A DNA stretch of 64,000 nt from an uncultured Draconibacterium sp. (GCF_963677575.1 NZ_OY782038.1:2108001-2172000); one strand, 5' to 3'; shown: positions 7,716-17,039, numbered from the stretch's first letter. The notes: generated by a model from the letters alone, not told the origin. Numbers and translations are program-made.

Positions 7716-10700
7716 TTATCTTTTAATTAATCTTACTGACTTTACAATTTCGTTATCAGCAGACAATGTAATTATATATACACCAGTGTTTAGATTACCC
7801 GTACGGATTTCAGAATCTGGGTATTCAATATCAAGAACACGTTGACCGGCGATATTAGAAACAATTACCCGGTCAAGTTCTGTTGCATTCTCAATTCTAA
7901 TAAAATCATTAAATGGGTTTGGATAAACCTTGAAGTCAGCGGCTTCCAACTCGGGGCCAGGTCCTAATGGATATTCTGCGCCTGTTGTAAATGTCCAATC
8001 TCCTGTAACACCATCCCAGGCAAGTCCGTCTCCCATTACAATACCGCTATCAACTGCTACCGTATAAGTAGTATTCAATGCTAATGCTCCAACTTCCATA
8101 TAGTCGTAATCAATGGTAATTGTATTACCATTAACCATATCAGCTGTAATAGGAATCATTAATGTAGCCTCGGTCGAATCCAGTTCTGTTACAATCAAGT
8201 ATCCACCTTCTATTGAATTATTAAATGTAATCGGTACATCATCAGTAAATACAATTGTAAAGTCTGCGTGATTTGTTTCAATCGTAACACCATTCGGGGT
8301 TACAGAGTCAAGAATCGGCATTGTTCTTTCTCTGGCGTCAAGTATTACTTCTACTTCTTCGATACATGCTGCCTCTATGTCGTTATACAACTTGTGGCTT
8401 GTTTCTCCTTCAACTTCAGCTATTAGCATCGTATCAATTGTACCGTACACGAACTGTGTTGTATCGCCAACATAAACACTTATTGTAGTATCCATGCTTA
8501 TTGGATATGCTAATTCTATCAATGTATCTTGCATGCAACCATGTGCATCCGTTACGATAATGTCGTGCATTCCTCCGCCTAAACTTAATTCAGTTTCGGT
8601 TGCTACTTCACCGTTAACCGTGAAAGAATAAGGAGCAACACCCCCTGCAGCAGCAACAGTAACACCTGTTGTACAACCATCAACTTCGCCCACTGTAACT
8701 GTTAATTCAAGTGCAGTTACCTGTTCGAATTTCATGGTATCAACTTCTGCCACACAACCTTTGTCATCAATAACAGTAAATAGGTATTGAACATCATTAT
8801 CATTGGTATCAAAAACAAACCTCTGGTCTAGTTTTATTGATTCATCAAACCATACTGAAGTATCGGTATATTCACCAGCTTCTGTTTCAAGTTTTTGCCA
8901 AAGTACCTGATACATTCTACCTTCTTCAACAGCCACTTCAACCAATACAGATGCCAGTGTATCATCAGAGCAAGTAACGTCAGTAAGTTCAAATTCAATT
9001 GGAGGTACAGGATCAATAGTGATTACATTAGAAGTATCAGTACATCCATTTCCATCCATCACTACAACAAAGTAATCATTATCAATTGCTACCAAAAATG
9101 AGTTTGATTCCTGATAATCTGTTTTAATATCTGTATTCTGCCAAAGCTGATACATAAATCCAGAGCCTTCAGTACCACCACTAACTGTTGTTTCGATATA
9201 ACCAATATTGTCTCCCGGACATGTAAATTCACCTTCGGCTTTGTCAAGCAGTGCATCTAAAACCTCAGGCTCTGTAAATGTAACAGTATCACGTCCGTAA
9301 CATCCATTTTCATTAGTAACTACAATATAGTACGTACCGGCCCCCAAATTTTCAAGTGTATTTGTTTCAACGTCGTTAATTGTCACTGTATATACAGGAT
9401 TAACAACAACAACTCCATCCTTATAAATGGTTACATCATCGGAGTTTACACTGATACTTCCGGTTAAATCGCCGTTACAAGCCGGCGCACCTGCAACACT
9501 CGCATCAACAAGAACTTCAATTTCAGGCTTTTCAATTTGTACTGTCCAAGCCTCAACCGGATTTCCAAGATCATCCTCTTCTCCTCCAATCACACATTCG
9601 TTAACATCCATTGCCCAAACAATATATGTTCCGGGTTCAGTAACCGTAAATATACTATCTGACTGCCACTCCGAACTACCTGCATCCGGCACGGTAATAT
9701 AATCGGGTAATTCAGATAACGCTGCATAATATTTATAATCACCTGCACCTCCTGAAACCTGAACCGAAAATTTACCATCTTCGATACATACTATATCTTG
9801 TATATGGGTAGTATTTAAGGTTAATGCTGTTGGTTCTTCCACTATCACATTATTAATAGGAAAGTCGCAACCTACTGCGTCTTCAATTCTTATACTGTAA
9901 GTACCGGCTAACAGACCTGTAAAAGTGTTTACTCCAGCTGCATCGTATGCCATGTCTGTAGTAACAGGACCTGTTAAATACAGATGGTAAGGACCGGTAC
10001 CTCCGGCAACTTCGCTTATCATGATTTCACCATTGACGCCACCGTTACACAATACGTTTTTGGTAACTGTAGCTATACCTGTAATTGCACCCGGATCAGT
10101 TATTACCACTGTTGCGAATCCTTCACAGGATTTGTCTACTCCCCAGTTTTCAATAACTTTTACGTTATAAGTACCGGCGGGTAAATCAGAATAGGTAACA
10201 GAAGACCCGCTTATAGCAGAACTCCATAATTCGTCGTTTACGTATACGTTATAATCGATAGGATATCCGGCATCTAAATGTCCTCCTGAAATCGTTACTG
10301 TGAAAGCTCCATCCGGGTTACATACACTATTCACATTATCAACTGTTGTTGATACGGCAACAGGTGCAGGCTCACTAATGATGAATGTTACACTCTCTGT
10401 TGTACAATCCGGAGCTAATGCATCACGAACCTGAATCTCATATTCTCCTGGCTCGGTAACAACGATATCTTTATAACTGGAACCTTCAGGGAAGTCTCTC
10501 CAGTTATTATTATTAATTTTGAATTGATATGCTCCGCTTCCTCCTGCAGCCCAAATTTCAATCAGGCCATCGCTTGCCCCATTACACGACATATCCTCAA
10601 AATTATGATTGCTGATAACCACCGCGTCACCCGGTGCCGCACCAGCTACCTCAATGTTTGCTGTTTCTGCATTACAGCCTTCTGAATCAGCAACTATTAC

Positions 10701-10997
10701 TTTATAAGTTCCATATGGAAGACCAGAATATACCGTATCAGCTACACCAACATAAGGAGTAACATCTACCCAAGCTCCTTCTTCCCAAACTTGTAAAGTA
10801 TAAGTATATTCACCAGTACCTCCTTCAGCAGAGAATACTGTAATTTCTCCGGTGCTTTCTCCTCCACAAACGATGTCTGTTACTGCGGCTGCGGCATCAG
10901 TAATAGTCACTCCACACTGAGCCTTTAGCTCCATAGCAAAGCCCATCATACAGAAAAGTAACACCAAACTAAAAATCCTAGTAAACATTTTTCTCAT
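7716..10997 (-). CDS. Giant SprB-repeat surface protein with type IX sorting domain
   Basis: The 1093-residue protein has a signal peptide (residues 1-26), then about nine diverged SprB-like repeats of roughly 80-95 residues. Each begins with a Cys-x-Gly/Asp motif and a GGTGxYxY strand (for example CNGASDGLIEIWAAGGSGAY). A bacterial Ig-like domain of SbsA type follows (about 905-1010, with FTDDVPITFNN and GDWTFTTG). The last 75 residues are a type A C-terminal sorting domain (FKVYPNPFND ... GVYIITLSADNEIVKSVRLIKR, split here). The protein should be exported by the type IX system and attached to the surface or released. SprB repeats are known from gliding adhesins. The ATG at 10997 precedes the signal peptide directly. 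Confidence 0.9.
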   Translation of the reverse strand: MRKMFTRIFSLVLLFCMMGFAMELKAQCGVTITDAAAAVTDIVCGGESTGEITVFSAEGGTGEYTYTLQVWEEGAWVDVTPYVGVADTVYSGLPYGTYKVIVADSEGCNAETANIEVAGAAPGDAVVISNHNFEDMSCNGASDGLIEIWAAGGSGAYQFKINNNNWRDFPEGSSYKDIVVTEPGEYEIQVRDALAPDCTTESVTFIISEPAPVAVSTTVDNVNSVCNPDGAFTVTISGGHLDAGYPIDYNVYVNDELWSSAISGSSVTYSDLPAGTYNVKVIENWGVDKSCEGFATVVITDPGAITGIATVTKNVLCNGGVNGEIMISEVAGGTGPYHLYLTGPVTTDMAYDAAGVNTFTGLLAGTYSIRIEDAVGCDFPINNVIVEEPTALTLNTTHIQDIVCIEDGKFSVQVSGGAGDYKYYAALSELPDYITVPDAGSSEWQSDSIFTVTEPGTYIVWAMDVNECVIGGEEDDLGNPVEAWTVQIEKPEIEVLVDASVAGAPACNGDLTGSISVNSDDVTIYKDGVVVVNPVYTVTINDVETNTLENLGAGTYYIVVTNENGCYGRDTVTFTEPEVLDALLDKAEGEFTCPGDNIGYIETTVSGGTEGSGFMYQLWQNTDIKTDYQESNSFLVAIDNDYFVVVMDGNGCTDTSNVITIDPVPPIEFELTDVTCSDDTLASVLVEVAVEEGRMYQVLWQKLETEAGEYTDTSVWFDESIKLDQRFVFDTNDNDVQYLFTVIDDKGCVAEVDTMKFEQVTALELTVTVGEVDGCTTGVTVAAAGGVAPYSFTVNGEVATETELSLGGGMHDIIVTDAHGCMQDTLIELAYPISMDTTISVYVGDTTQFVYGTIDTMLIAEVEGETSHKLYNDIEAACIEEVEVILDARERTMPILDSVTPNGVTIETNHADFTIVFTDDVPITFNNSIEGGYLIVTELDSTEATLMIPITADMVNGNTITIDYDYMEVGALALNTTYTVAVDSGIVMGDGLAWDGVTGDWTFTTGAEYPLGPGPELEAADFKVYPNPFNDFIRIENATELDRVIVSNIAGQRVLDIEYPDSEIRTGNLNTGVYIITLSADNEIVKSVRLIKR

Positions 10998-11338
10998 AGA
11001 ACTTCTTTTAAATTCAACTTAAGTGATTGGCAGATTATAAAATATCTATTTATATAATCATTCGATACTGTAGATTTGCCTCTGTGTACAGCATACTCCA
11101 GGCATTTATCTAATTTTGTGTCAATGTACAAAATCTAGCTTGCAAAAAGGACACACTCCGGCACTATATTTTCAACACGACCAAGTCAAATCTCAGGCTT
11201 AATAGTTAATATCATTCTATTTTTTGTTTAAATACCATCCAAAATTCTGCATTTACCTACAATTTTAAGTTTATTTTTTTTAATTCGTACAATAAAAAGC
11301 TTATTTTTTCGGTTGTTAGTAGTTATACTTGTTTAATA
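10998..11338. other. AT-rich intergenic region between divergent genes
   Basis: This 341-bp space separates the SprB-repeat gene (leftward) from a small lipoprotein gene (rightward). It is strongly AT-rich. I see no perfect TAnnTTTG box on either strand and no gene. Confidence 0.4.
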
Positions 11339-11569
11339 ATGAAGAAAATCAACCAAAAATATCATAGAACTCGTTCCATTTCAAGACATTACTCCTTTAT
11401 CAAAACAAATTTTTCTTTTAAAAAGAAGGAGTTAGGCAGACAATTCTTTGCCGGCTTACTATTGTTCATCCTGATACTATTTATTAGCTCTTGCAAAACT
11501 TGTAAATGTCCTGCATACAGTTATCAACAATCTCAACAAACCGGTATTACAGCACCACCTAATTCTTAA
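11339..11569 (+). CDS. Small putative lipoprotein with CKTCKCPAYS motif
   Basis: The predicted protein has 76 residues: a very basic N-terminus (about 35 residues), a hydrophobic segment LLLFILILFI, a lipobox-like ISSC, and a Cys-rich motif CKTCKCPAY right after the presumed lipid Cys. The remaining tail is short and polar and ends in TAPPNS. I recall small Bacteroidota lipoproteins with similar Cys-Pro-Ala-Tyr ends but cannot name a family. The long basic N-terminus may mean that translation starts further downstream. Function unknown. Confidence 0.5.
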   Translation: MKKINQKYHRTRSISRHYSFIKTNFSFKKKELGRQFFAGLLLFILILFISSCKTCKCPAYSYQQSQQTGITAPPNS

Positions 11570-11641
11570 ACTTCATATTCCCAGTTGTATTTATTGTATC
11601 TCAGAAAAACCTTCTCTTTTCTTGCTATGATTTTTTATAAG

Positions 11642-11740
11642 ATGAAACGAGCATATAAAAAGCTTTTTTATACACAACTTGTCCCGGATAACCGGGAGGA
11701 GTATGATTATGCGAGTTCCATGAGTCACCATAAAAAATAG
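11642..11740 (+). CDS. Possible 32-residue small protein
   Basis: An ATG at 11642 opens 32 codons ending in TAG. The product is basic at the start (MKRAYKKLFYTQ) and acidic then His-rich at the end (SSMSHHKK). It overlaps a palindrome formed by AAAAAGCTTTTTT. No homologue is recognised, so it may be chance. Confidence 0.2.
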   Translation: MKRAYKKLFYTQLVPDNREEYDYASSMSHHKK

Positions 11741-12004
11741 ACAATTATAAACGAATGAAAGTAACGGAAATCTGTTTTAACATGAAAACACCAAGAATTT
11801 CCCCAAGACCTTACTCTTTATCATATTTTTCAAACATCTAATTTATGGTTTACTATATTGATAATTTGGTTTTTATTCAATTTTTAAGCCCGCGAAAATT
11901 TGATATCTACACTCTCCCTGTGGAAATCGGGCGGAAAACGCGACTTATTCCATTCAAAACACTTTAAGTAAATATTAAGGTTCGGACGAAAAAAAAAACA
12001 GCAC

Positions 12005-12035
12005 TTGACTCAATAAATAATTTGTACTTACTTTG
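12005..12035 (+). promoter_or_regulatory. Putative gapA promoter
   Basis: A TTG at 12005-12007 and a TTACTTTG (7/8 match to the -7 consensus) at 12028-12035 are spaced by 20 nt, as in Bacteroidota promoters. The leader to the ATG at 12123 would be about 80 nt. Confidence 0.4.
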
Positions 12036-12122
12036 TGGGGCTTAAAAAAAACAGGTGGTTAAAACCTGAAAGCGAAATAATTACAATAATTTTCTTTTAA
12101 ATAAATTTAAACTTTCTCAACT

Positions 12123-13124
12123 ATGATTAAAATAGGTATTAACGGATTCGGTAGAATCGGACGTTTTGTTTTCCGTCAGGCAGTTGCAAAAGGAACTGTA
12201 CAAGTAGTTGCTATCAACGACCTTATCGACGTTGACTATATGGCTTACATGTTGAAATATGATTCAACTCATGGTCGTTTCGACGGTACTGTAGAAGTTA
12301 AAGATGGTGCATTGGTTGTTAACGGAAACGTTGTTCGCGTTACTGCTGAGCGTAATCCTGCTGACATTAACTGGGGTGCTGTTGGTGCTGAGTATGTTGT
12401 TGAATCAACTGGTCTTTTCTTAACTAAAGAAAAAGCTCAGGGACACATCGACGCAGGTGCTAAAAAAGTTGTAATGTCGGCTCCATCAAAAGACGATACT
12501 CCAATGTTCGTTATGGGTGTTAACAACAAATCATACTCTAACGATATGACTTTTGTTTCTAACGCATCTTGTACTACTAACTGCTTGGCTCCTATCGCTA
12601 AAGTATTGAACGACAACTATGGTATTACTGAAGGTCTGATGACTACAGTTCACGCTACTACTGCTACTCAGAAAACTGTTGACGGTCCTTCTATGAAAGA
12701 CTGGCGCGGTGGTCGTGGTGCAGGTCAAAACATTATTCCTTCATCAACCGGTGCTGCTAAAGCTGTAGGTAAAGTAATTCCTGAATTGAACGGAAAACTT
12801 ACAGGTATGGCATTCCGTGTTCCAACTCCTGACGTATCAGTTGTTGACCTTACTGTAAACTTAGCCAAAGGTGCTTCGTACGATGAAATTTGTGCAGCAA
12901 TGAAAGCAGCTTCAGAAGGTGAATTGAAAGGAATTTTAGGTTACACTGAAGATCAAGTTGTTTCTAACGACTTTGTTGGTGAAACTCAAACTTCTGTTTT
13001 CGATGCAAAAGCAGGTATTGCTTTAACTGACAAATTCGTAAAAGTTGTATCATGGTACGATAACGAAATGGGTTACTCAGCAAAAGTTTGCGAATTGATC
13101 GAGTACATGGAATCAGTAAAATAA
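12123..13124 (+). CDS. gapA: Glyceraldehyde-3-phosphate dehydrogenase, type I
   Basis: The 333-residue enzyme of glycolysis oxidises and phosphorylates glyceraldehyde 3-phosphate. The Rossmann motif GINGFGRIGR (5-14), Asp33 in AINDL (marks NAD preference), the catalytic Cys150 in SNASCTTNC and the His in VHATTATQKTVDGPS are all present. The C-terminal SWYDNEMGYSAKV segment is intact. Codon use is biased towards a few codons more strongly than in neighbours, as expected for a highly expressed gene. A strong terminator follows at 13148. Confidence 0.98.
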   Translation: MIKIGINGFGRIGRFVFRQAVAKGTVQVVAINDLIDVDYMAYMLKYDSTHGRFDGTVEVKDGALVVNGNVVRVTAERNPADINWGAVGAEYVVESTGLFLTKEKAQGHIDAGAKKVVMSAPSKDDTPMFVMGVNNKSYSNDMTFVSNASCTTNCLAPIAKVLNDNYGITEGLMTTVHATTATQKTVDGPSMKDWRGGRGAGQNIIPSSTGAAKAVGKVIPELNGKLTGMAFRVPTPDVSVVDLTVNLAKGASYDEICAAMKAASEGELKGILGYTEDQVVSNDFVGETQTSVFDAKAGIALTDKFVKVVSWYDNEMGYSAKVCELIEYMESVK

Positions 13125-13147
13125 TTTTACAATTATATACTGTATGG

Positions 13148-13176
13148 AAAGGGATGCCGAAAGGTGTCCCTTTTTT
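13148..13176 (+). terminator. Rho-independent terminator of gapA
   Basis: AAGGGATGCC and GGTGTCCCTT pair around a GAAA loop and are followed by TTTTTT. Confidence 0.85.
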
Positions 13177-13564
13177 ATTTACTGAAGAATTGTCATTGGT
13201 TACCATGCAATGGTCATCGGACATTGAGACGGTGAGCACAGAGGCGGTGAGATTGTGAGCAATTGTTAAACTGTAAAATTGGTAAATTGTTGATGCTGGA
13301 TACTGGATTCCGGATACTGCGAATGAGAACTGCGACTAAACACTTTTAACTGCTTCTTGCCGACTCCTTCTTAAATCAAAAATCGTTAATCATCATACTG
13401 AAATCTTTTCTGATGCATTAATGCAGACTACTCGTTACAAGTTTATACCCCATAAGATAACAATCATCTGATAGGAGCGAATAATTATCTTCCTTCAGCA
13501 ATTCATTCCAAAACGCTAAATAAACATGGCTCTTTTGCCTTTACACTTTTTACTTTTACCTTTT
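13177..13564. repeat. Intergenic region with one copy of an inverted dispersed repeat
   Basis: About 90 bp at 13247-13338 (GTGAGCAATTGTTAAACTG ... GATACTGCGAATGAGAACT) recur in inverted orientation at 17040-17128. The rest (to 13564) is AT-rich with no gene seen. Confidence 0.6.
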
Positions 13565-14809
13565 TTACTCGTAACGTAACGATTCTATCGGATCGAGTTT
13601 TGAAGCCTTTTGTGCCGGGTAGTAACCCGAAATTATTCCCACAATAAAACACAATACAACACCTAAAATAATCCATGTCCATGGAATAAAGAAAGGTGAA
13701 TTGATCAAGCGGGCTACACCGTTTCCGGCAAGTATGCCAAGTATTATTCCAACAAAACCGCCCATCTGTCCAACCAAAACTGCCTCTAACAGAAACTGTT
13801 GCTTAACAGTAGAGCTTTTGGCACCAATAGCTTTCCGCACCCCAATTTCGCGGGTACGTTCGGTAACCGTTACCAGCATAATATTCATTAAACCGATAGC
13901 GGCGCCAAACAAAGTAATCAATCCAATTATTGTTGCAACCAGTGTAATATTCTTTATATTTTCCAAAAGCATATTGGCCAGATTATCACTTTTTTCAATG
14001 CTAAAATCAGAATCGTCGAGCGGATCTAAATTACGAACAACCCTGAACGTAGCTTCGGCCTGACCAACTGCAGCATCCATAAATTCCGGCCGATCGACTT
14101 TTACCTGCACATCAAAATTCATATTCGGACGTGAGAAATAAGCCCTCGAATTTGTAAATGGAATAAAACAAACCATATCGCTGTTCATTCCAAAACTGCT
14201 ACCTTTTGATTTTAAAACACCAACAACTTTATATTTTCCACTGCCAATACTTACGACTTTTTGCAACGGATTCTCACCGTCCTTAAACAAACGTTTCGCT
14301 AAATCACTTCCTAAAAGCACAACACTCCTGCCCACTTCAATATCGTGATTGCTAAAACTTCGGCCAGTGCCAATATCGTATCCTGCTGTCGATAAGTAAT
14401 TCTCGTCGATACCACGTACCGCAATATTCGGGTTGGTTTTTTCCGACTGGTATTTTAACGTAGCTGCTCCGGTTGACGAAACTGAAATTGAAGTTGTTGC
14501 CGGAAAATCGAAAAGCTCTTTAAATTCCTTTGCCTGGTAATACGAAATGTACGAATAGTTTTTTGTACGATAGCGAATATTTCCCTGGGTACGCAAACCT
14601 CCACTCGAAATTGAAAAAGTATTGGCGCCCATTACGGCAAATTCTTTTGTAATCGAGTTTTTAATCGAATCGATTGCCGTTAAAATGCCAACCAACGCAG
14701 TTATTCCCACCGCAATAATCATAACGGTTAACGTTGTGCGCAACAAATTGCTCTTCACAGAAGAGAAAGCAACTCTCATATTTTCGAAAAATAATGTGGT
14801 CGATCGCAT
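13565..14809 (-). CDS. MacB-like ABC transporter permease (FtsX family)
   Basis: The 414-residue protein has one N-terminal membrane helix (TTLTVMIIAVGITALVGIL), a periplasmic MacB_PCD domain (about 50-265, with MGANTFSIS and the RGIDENYLSTAGYDIGTGR region) and an FtsX domain with three C-terminal helices (about 290-400; TERTREIGVRKAIGAKSS, the cytoplasmic contact for the ATPase). Proteins of this type couple ATP hydrolysis to export or mechanotransmission across the periplasm. No ATPase gene is adjacent, so its partner is encoded elsewhere. The gene stands alone. Confidence 0.88.
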   Translation of the reverse strand: MRSTTLFFENMRVAFSSVKSNLLRTTLTVMIIAVGITALVGILTAIDSIKNSITKEFAVMGANTFSISSGGLRTQGNIRYRTKNYSYISYYQAKEFKELFDFPATTSISVSSTGAATLKYQSEKTNPNIAVRGIDENYLSTAGYDIGTGRSFSNHDIEVGRSVVLLGSDLAKRLFKDGENPLQKVVSIGSGKYKVVGVLKSKGSSFGMNSDMVCFIPFTNSRAYFSRPNMNFDVQVKVDRPEFMDAAVGQAEATFRVVRNLDPLDDSDFSIEKSDNLANMLLENIKNITLVATIIGLITLFGAAIGLMNIMLVTVTERTREIGVRKAIGAKSSTVKQQFLLEAVLVGQMGGFVGIILGILAGNGVARLINSPFFIPWTWIILGVVLCFIVGIISGYYPAQKASKLDPIESLRYE

Positions 14810-14953
14810 CAGACTTATTTTGGCTTTAATTACGGTATCAATTCATTTGTAAAGTTACGCACCTAATAATTACCAATAAAGAATATTTTTTTTGAATTTA
14901 CAATCTTTACCATATTATAAACCTTCAAACAGCTTATTACCAAAAATTTAATT

Positions 14954-14961
14954 TATCTTCG
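14954..14961 (+). promoter_or_regulatory. Putative -7 box (TATCTTCG) of the FKBP pair
   Basis: A 7/8 match to TAnnTTTG located 26 nt before the ATG at 14988. It argues against an upstream TTG start at 14967, which would be at about the transcription start. Confidence 0.4.
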
Positions 14962-14987
14962 CCCTCTTGAATTCAGAAAAAAATAAA

Positions 14988-15602
14988 ATGGCAGATTTCG
15001 AATTAAAAGACGATTTACAAAAATTTAGTTATGCCCTGGGAATGAGTATCTCTGCAAATCTCATCCAGTCAGGAGTTAAAACCGTTCATCCAACCGCTTT
15101 CATTACAGCTTTGCAGGATGTATTTTCAGGTGTTCCACCAAGAATGAAACCTGAAGAAGCCAACCAAATTCTCGAGTCGTTTATGGCCGAGTCGCAAGCT
15201 GCCGACGGTAGCAAAAATCTGGAAGAAGGTACATCCTTTTTAGCAGAAAACGGACAAAAAGAAGAAGTAATTGAATTGCCCAGCGGATTACAATACGAAG
15301 TAATAAACGAAGGCGAAGGAGAGATTCCAACAGCCAGCAACCAGGTAAAATGTCATTACCACGGAACATTGATCGACGGTACTGTTTTCGATAGTTCGGT
15401 AGAGCGCAACCAACCTGCTACATTCCCTGTAAACGGTGTAATTCCGGGTTGGGTTGAAGCATTACAATTGATGTCGGTTGGCTCAAAATGGAAATTATAT
15501 ATTCCTGCAAACCTGGCCTACGGACCAAACGGAGCAGGCGGAGTTATCGGACCAAACGCTACCCTGATTTTCGAGGTAGAATTATTAGAAATTGTAGAAT
15601 AA
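14988..15602 (+). CDS. FKBP-type peptidyl-prolyl cis-trans isomerase, cytoplasmic form
   Basis: The 204-residue protein begins MADFELKDDLQKFSYALGMS with no signal peptide, then a helical FKBP_N dimerisation region (to about residue 95) and an FKBP_C catalytic domain (VKCHYHGTLIDGTVFDSS, VIPGWVEALQLM, AYGPNGAGG, LIFEVELLEI). It should speed proline isomerisation in folding proteins. I chose the ATG at 14988 because it is the first ATG after the predicted promoter. It is followed at 40 nt by a lipoprotein paralogue, so the two probably arose by duplication and share an operon. Confidence 0.9.
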   Translation: MADFELKDDLQKFSYALGMSISANLIQSGVKTVHPTAFITALQDVFSGVPPRMKPEEANQILESFMAESQAADGSKNLEEGTSFLAENGQKEEVIELPSGLQYEVINEGEGEIPTASNQVKCHYHGTLIDGTVFDSSVERNQPATFPVNGVIPGWVEALQLMSVGSKWKLYIPANLAYGPNGAGGVIGPNATLIFEVELLEIVE

Positions 15603-15642
15603 TAAAAAATACGGTCGGGTACCGGCCAAAAAAGATTAACAA

Positions 15643-16347
15643 ATGAAGAATAGTATTATTTATGTTTTTGTAGTAGCATTGATTGTTGCTGCTACATCGT
15701 GCCAGCAAGGTGGTCCGGCAGCTGTAAAACTGGAAACCAGTGCCGACTCAGTTAGTTATGCAATTGGTGTTTTAGTTGGTGCTAACAACAAACAACAATT
15801 GGAAACAGCTCCCGGAAGTTCTGAAATGAACATCGAAGCAATGGCTGCTGCTTTCCGTTTAGCATCGTTAGGCGAAGAATTAGAAATTGCTGAAGAAGAT
15901 GCAAACGCAATTGTACAAAACTTTTTCCGCCAAGCCGCAGATCGCGAAGCTCAGGCAAACCTTGAAGAAGGTAACAAATTTTTGGAAGAGAATGGAAAAC
16001 GTGAAGGTGTAATAACCACTGATAGCAATTTACAATACGAAGTACTTACTGAAGGTACAGGCGAAAAACCAAGTGCAACCGACAAAGTACGTGTACATTA
16101 CCACGGAACTTTAATCGACGGTACTGTTTTCGACAGCTCTGTTGACCGTGGCGAACCTGCAGTTTTTGGTGTTAACCAGGTAATTCCGGGTTGGACTGAA
16201 GCATTACAATTAATGCCTGTTGGATCAAAATGGAAAGTTTTCATTCCTTCTGACCTGGCCTACGGTCCACGTGGTGCCGGTGCCGATATTGGTCCTAATG
16301 CAGCTTTAATTTTCGAAGTTGAACTACTGGAGATTGTAAAAGAATAA
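15643..16347 (+). CDS. FKBP-type peptidyl-prolyl isomerase lipoprotein
   Basis: A 234-residue paralogue of the preceding protein, with an N-terminal signal and lipobox (AATSC, Cys at residue 20). It has the same FKBP_N helical region (about 28-125) and FKBP_C domain (VRVHYHGTLIDGTVFDSS, VIPGWTEALQLMPVGSKW, AYGPRGAGADIGP). It should act on proteins in the periplasm or at the outer membrane. The C-terminal halves of the two genes are almost identical in protein sequence, while the N-termini differ in targeting. A dispersed hairpin repeat starts 7 bp past the stop. Confidence 0.92.
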   Translation: MKNSIIYVFVVALIVAATSCQQGGPAAVKLETSADSVSYAIGVLVGANNKQQLETAPGSSEMNIEAMAAAFRLASLGEELEIAEEDANAIVQNFFRQAADREAQANLEEGNKFLEENGKREGVITTDSNLQYEVLTEGTGEKPSATDKVRVHYHGTLIDGTVFDSSVDRGEPAVFGVNQVIPGWTEALQLMPVGSKWKVFIPSDLAYGPRGAGADIGPNAALIFEVELLEIVKE

Positions 16348-16353
16348 TAAGTT

Positions 16354-16455
16354 GTCATTCCGAAAGAGGAACAACTGAGGAATCTCAAACAACAGAGCAT
16401 TGCTGTAACAGATTTAGCTCCGCTGATTTTCAATTCCCTCTTCGTTCGAAATGAC
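16354..16455. repeat. Dispersed hairpin repeat, copy 1 (GTCATT..CGAA family)
   Basis: The element starts GTCATTCCGAAAG and ends CTTCGTTCGAAATGAC. Its core (ACAGATTTAGCTCCGCTGAT and following bases) is shared, in inverted orientation, with the copy at 43139-43238. Confidence 0.75.
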
Positions 16456-16471
16456 AAAAACTTGTTGAAAA

Positions 16472-16510
16472 AAACCCTTTGTCTGATTTTAGGCAAAGGG
16501 TTTCTTTTTT
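16472..16510 (+). terminator. Rho-independent terminator of the FKBP pair
   Basis: AAACCCTTTG (16472-16481) pairs with CAAAGGGTTT (16494-16503), followed by CTTTTTTT. Confidence 0.85.
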
Positions 16511-16518
16511 TATCTTCG
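16511..16518 (+). promoter_or_regulatory. Putative -7 box (TATCTTCG) of the DUF3127 gene
   Basis: A 7/8 match to TAnnTTTG, identical to the box of the FKBP pair, 23 nt before the ATG at 16542. Confidence 0.4.
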
Positions 16519-16541
16519 TTCCTGAAATTAAAAATTAGGAA

Positions 16542-16913
16542 ATGGCATTAAGCGTAAAAGGAAAAATTGAGCAGATTTTAAAACCTGAATCGGGTGTGAG
16601 CCGGGCAGGAAAAGAATGGAGCAAACAAGAATTTGTAATTGAAACTGACGAGCAATATCCACGTAAGGTTTGTTTTACTTTATTTGGCGACAAAGTTGAT
16701 TTAATTAAAGGAATGTCTGCCGGAGAGGAAGTTGATGTATCTTTTAACCTGGAATCGCGCGAATATAACGGACGCTGGTTTCACAACATTAATGCCTGGA
16801 AGATTGATAAAGTAAGTGCCGACGGGAATTTACCTGAGCCTCCTCCGGAGTTTGGCATGGACGATATTCCACCCGAACCATCGGAAGATTCGGCCGGAGA
16901 TTTGCCGTTCTAA
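16542..16913 (+). CDS. DUF3127 family protein (OB-fold-like)
   Basis: The 123-residue acidic protein matches the DUF3127 family of Bacteroidota: MALSVKGKIEQILKPESGVS, then EWSKQEFVIETDEQYPRKVCFTLFGDK and FNLESREYNGRWFHNINAWKI. The strand pattern looks like an OB fold, and the acidic Pro-rich tail ending in DLPF resembles the acidic tip of single-stranded DNA-binding proteins. A nucleic-acid role is therefore plausible but not shown. It has its own promoter and terminator. Confidence 0.82.
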   Translation: MALSVKGKIEQILKPESGVSRAGKEWSKQEFVIETDEQYPRKVCFTLFGDKVDLIKGMSAGEEVDVSFNLESREYNGRWFHNINAWKIDKVSADGNLPEPPPEFGMDDIPPEPSEDSAGDLPF

Positions 16914-16946
16914 ACGACTAAGGATAAAGGATTAACGATTAATAGA

Positions 16947-16986
16947 AAATGCCATCTTTGTTTAAACAGAGGTGGCATTTTTGTTT
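16947..16986 (+). terminator. Rho-independent terminator of the DUF3127 gene
   Basis: AAATGCCATCTTTG (16947-16960) pairs with CAGAGGTGGCATTT (16967-16980) and is followed by TTG and T-rich sequence. Confidence 0.8.
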
Positions 16987-17039
16987 GTGGTCATTTCGAC
17001 GAGCCCCGACGCTAAGGAAGAGCCCCCTGTTGCAGGTTA

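Larger units (their letters stand above)
11570..12122. other. Long leader region upstream of gapA
   Basis: The 553-bp region holds a possible 32-codon ORF (11642..11740), an AT-rich stretch and the likely gapA promoter near 12028. I see no other gene. Confidence 0.4.
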
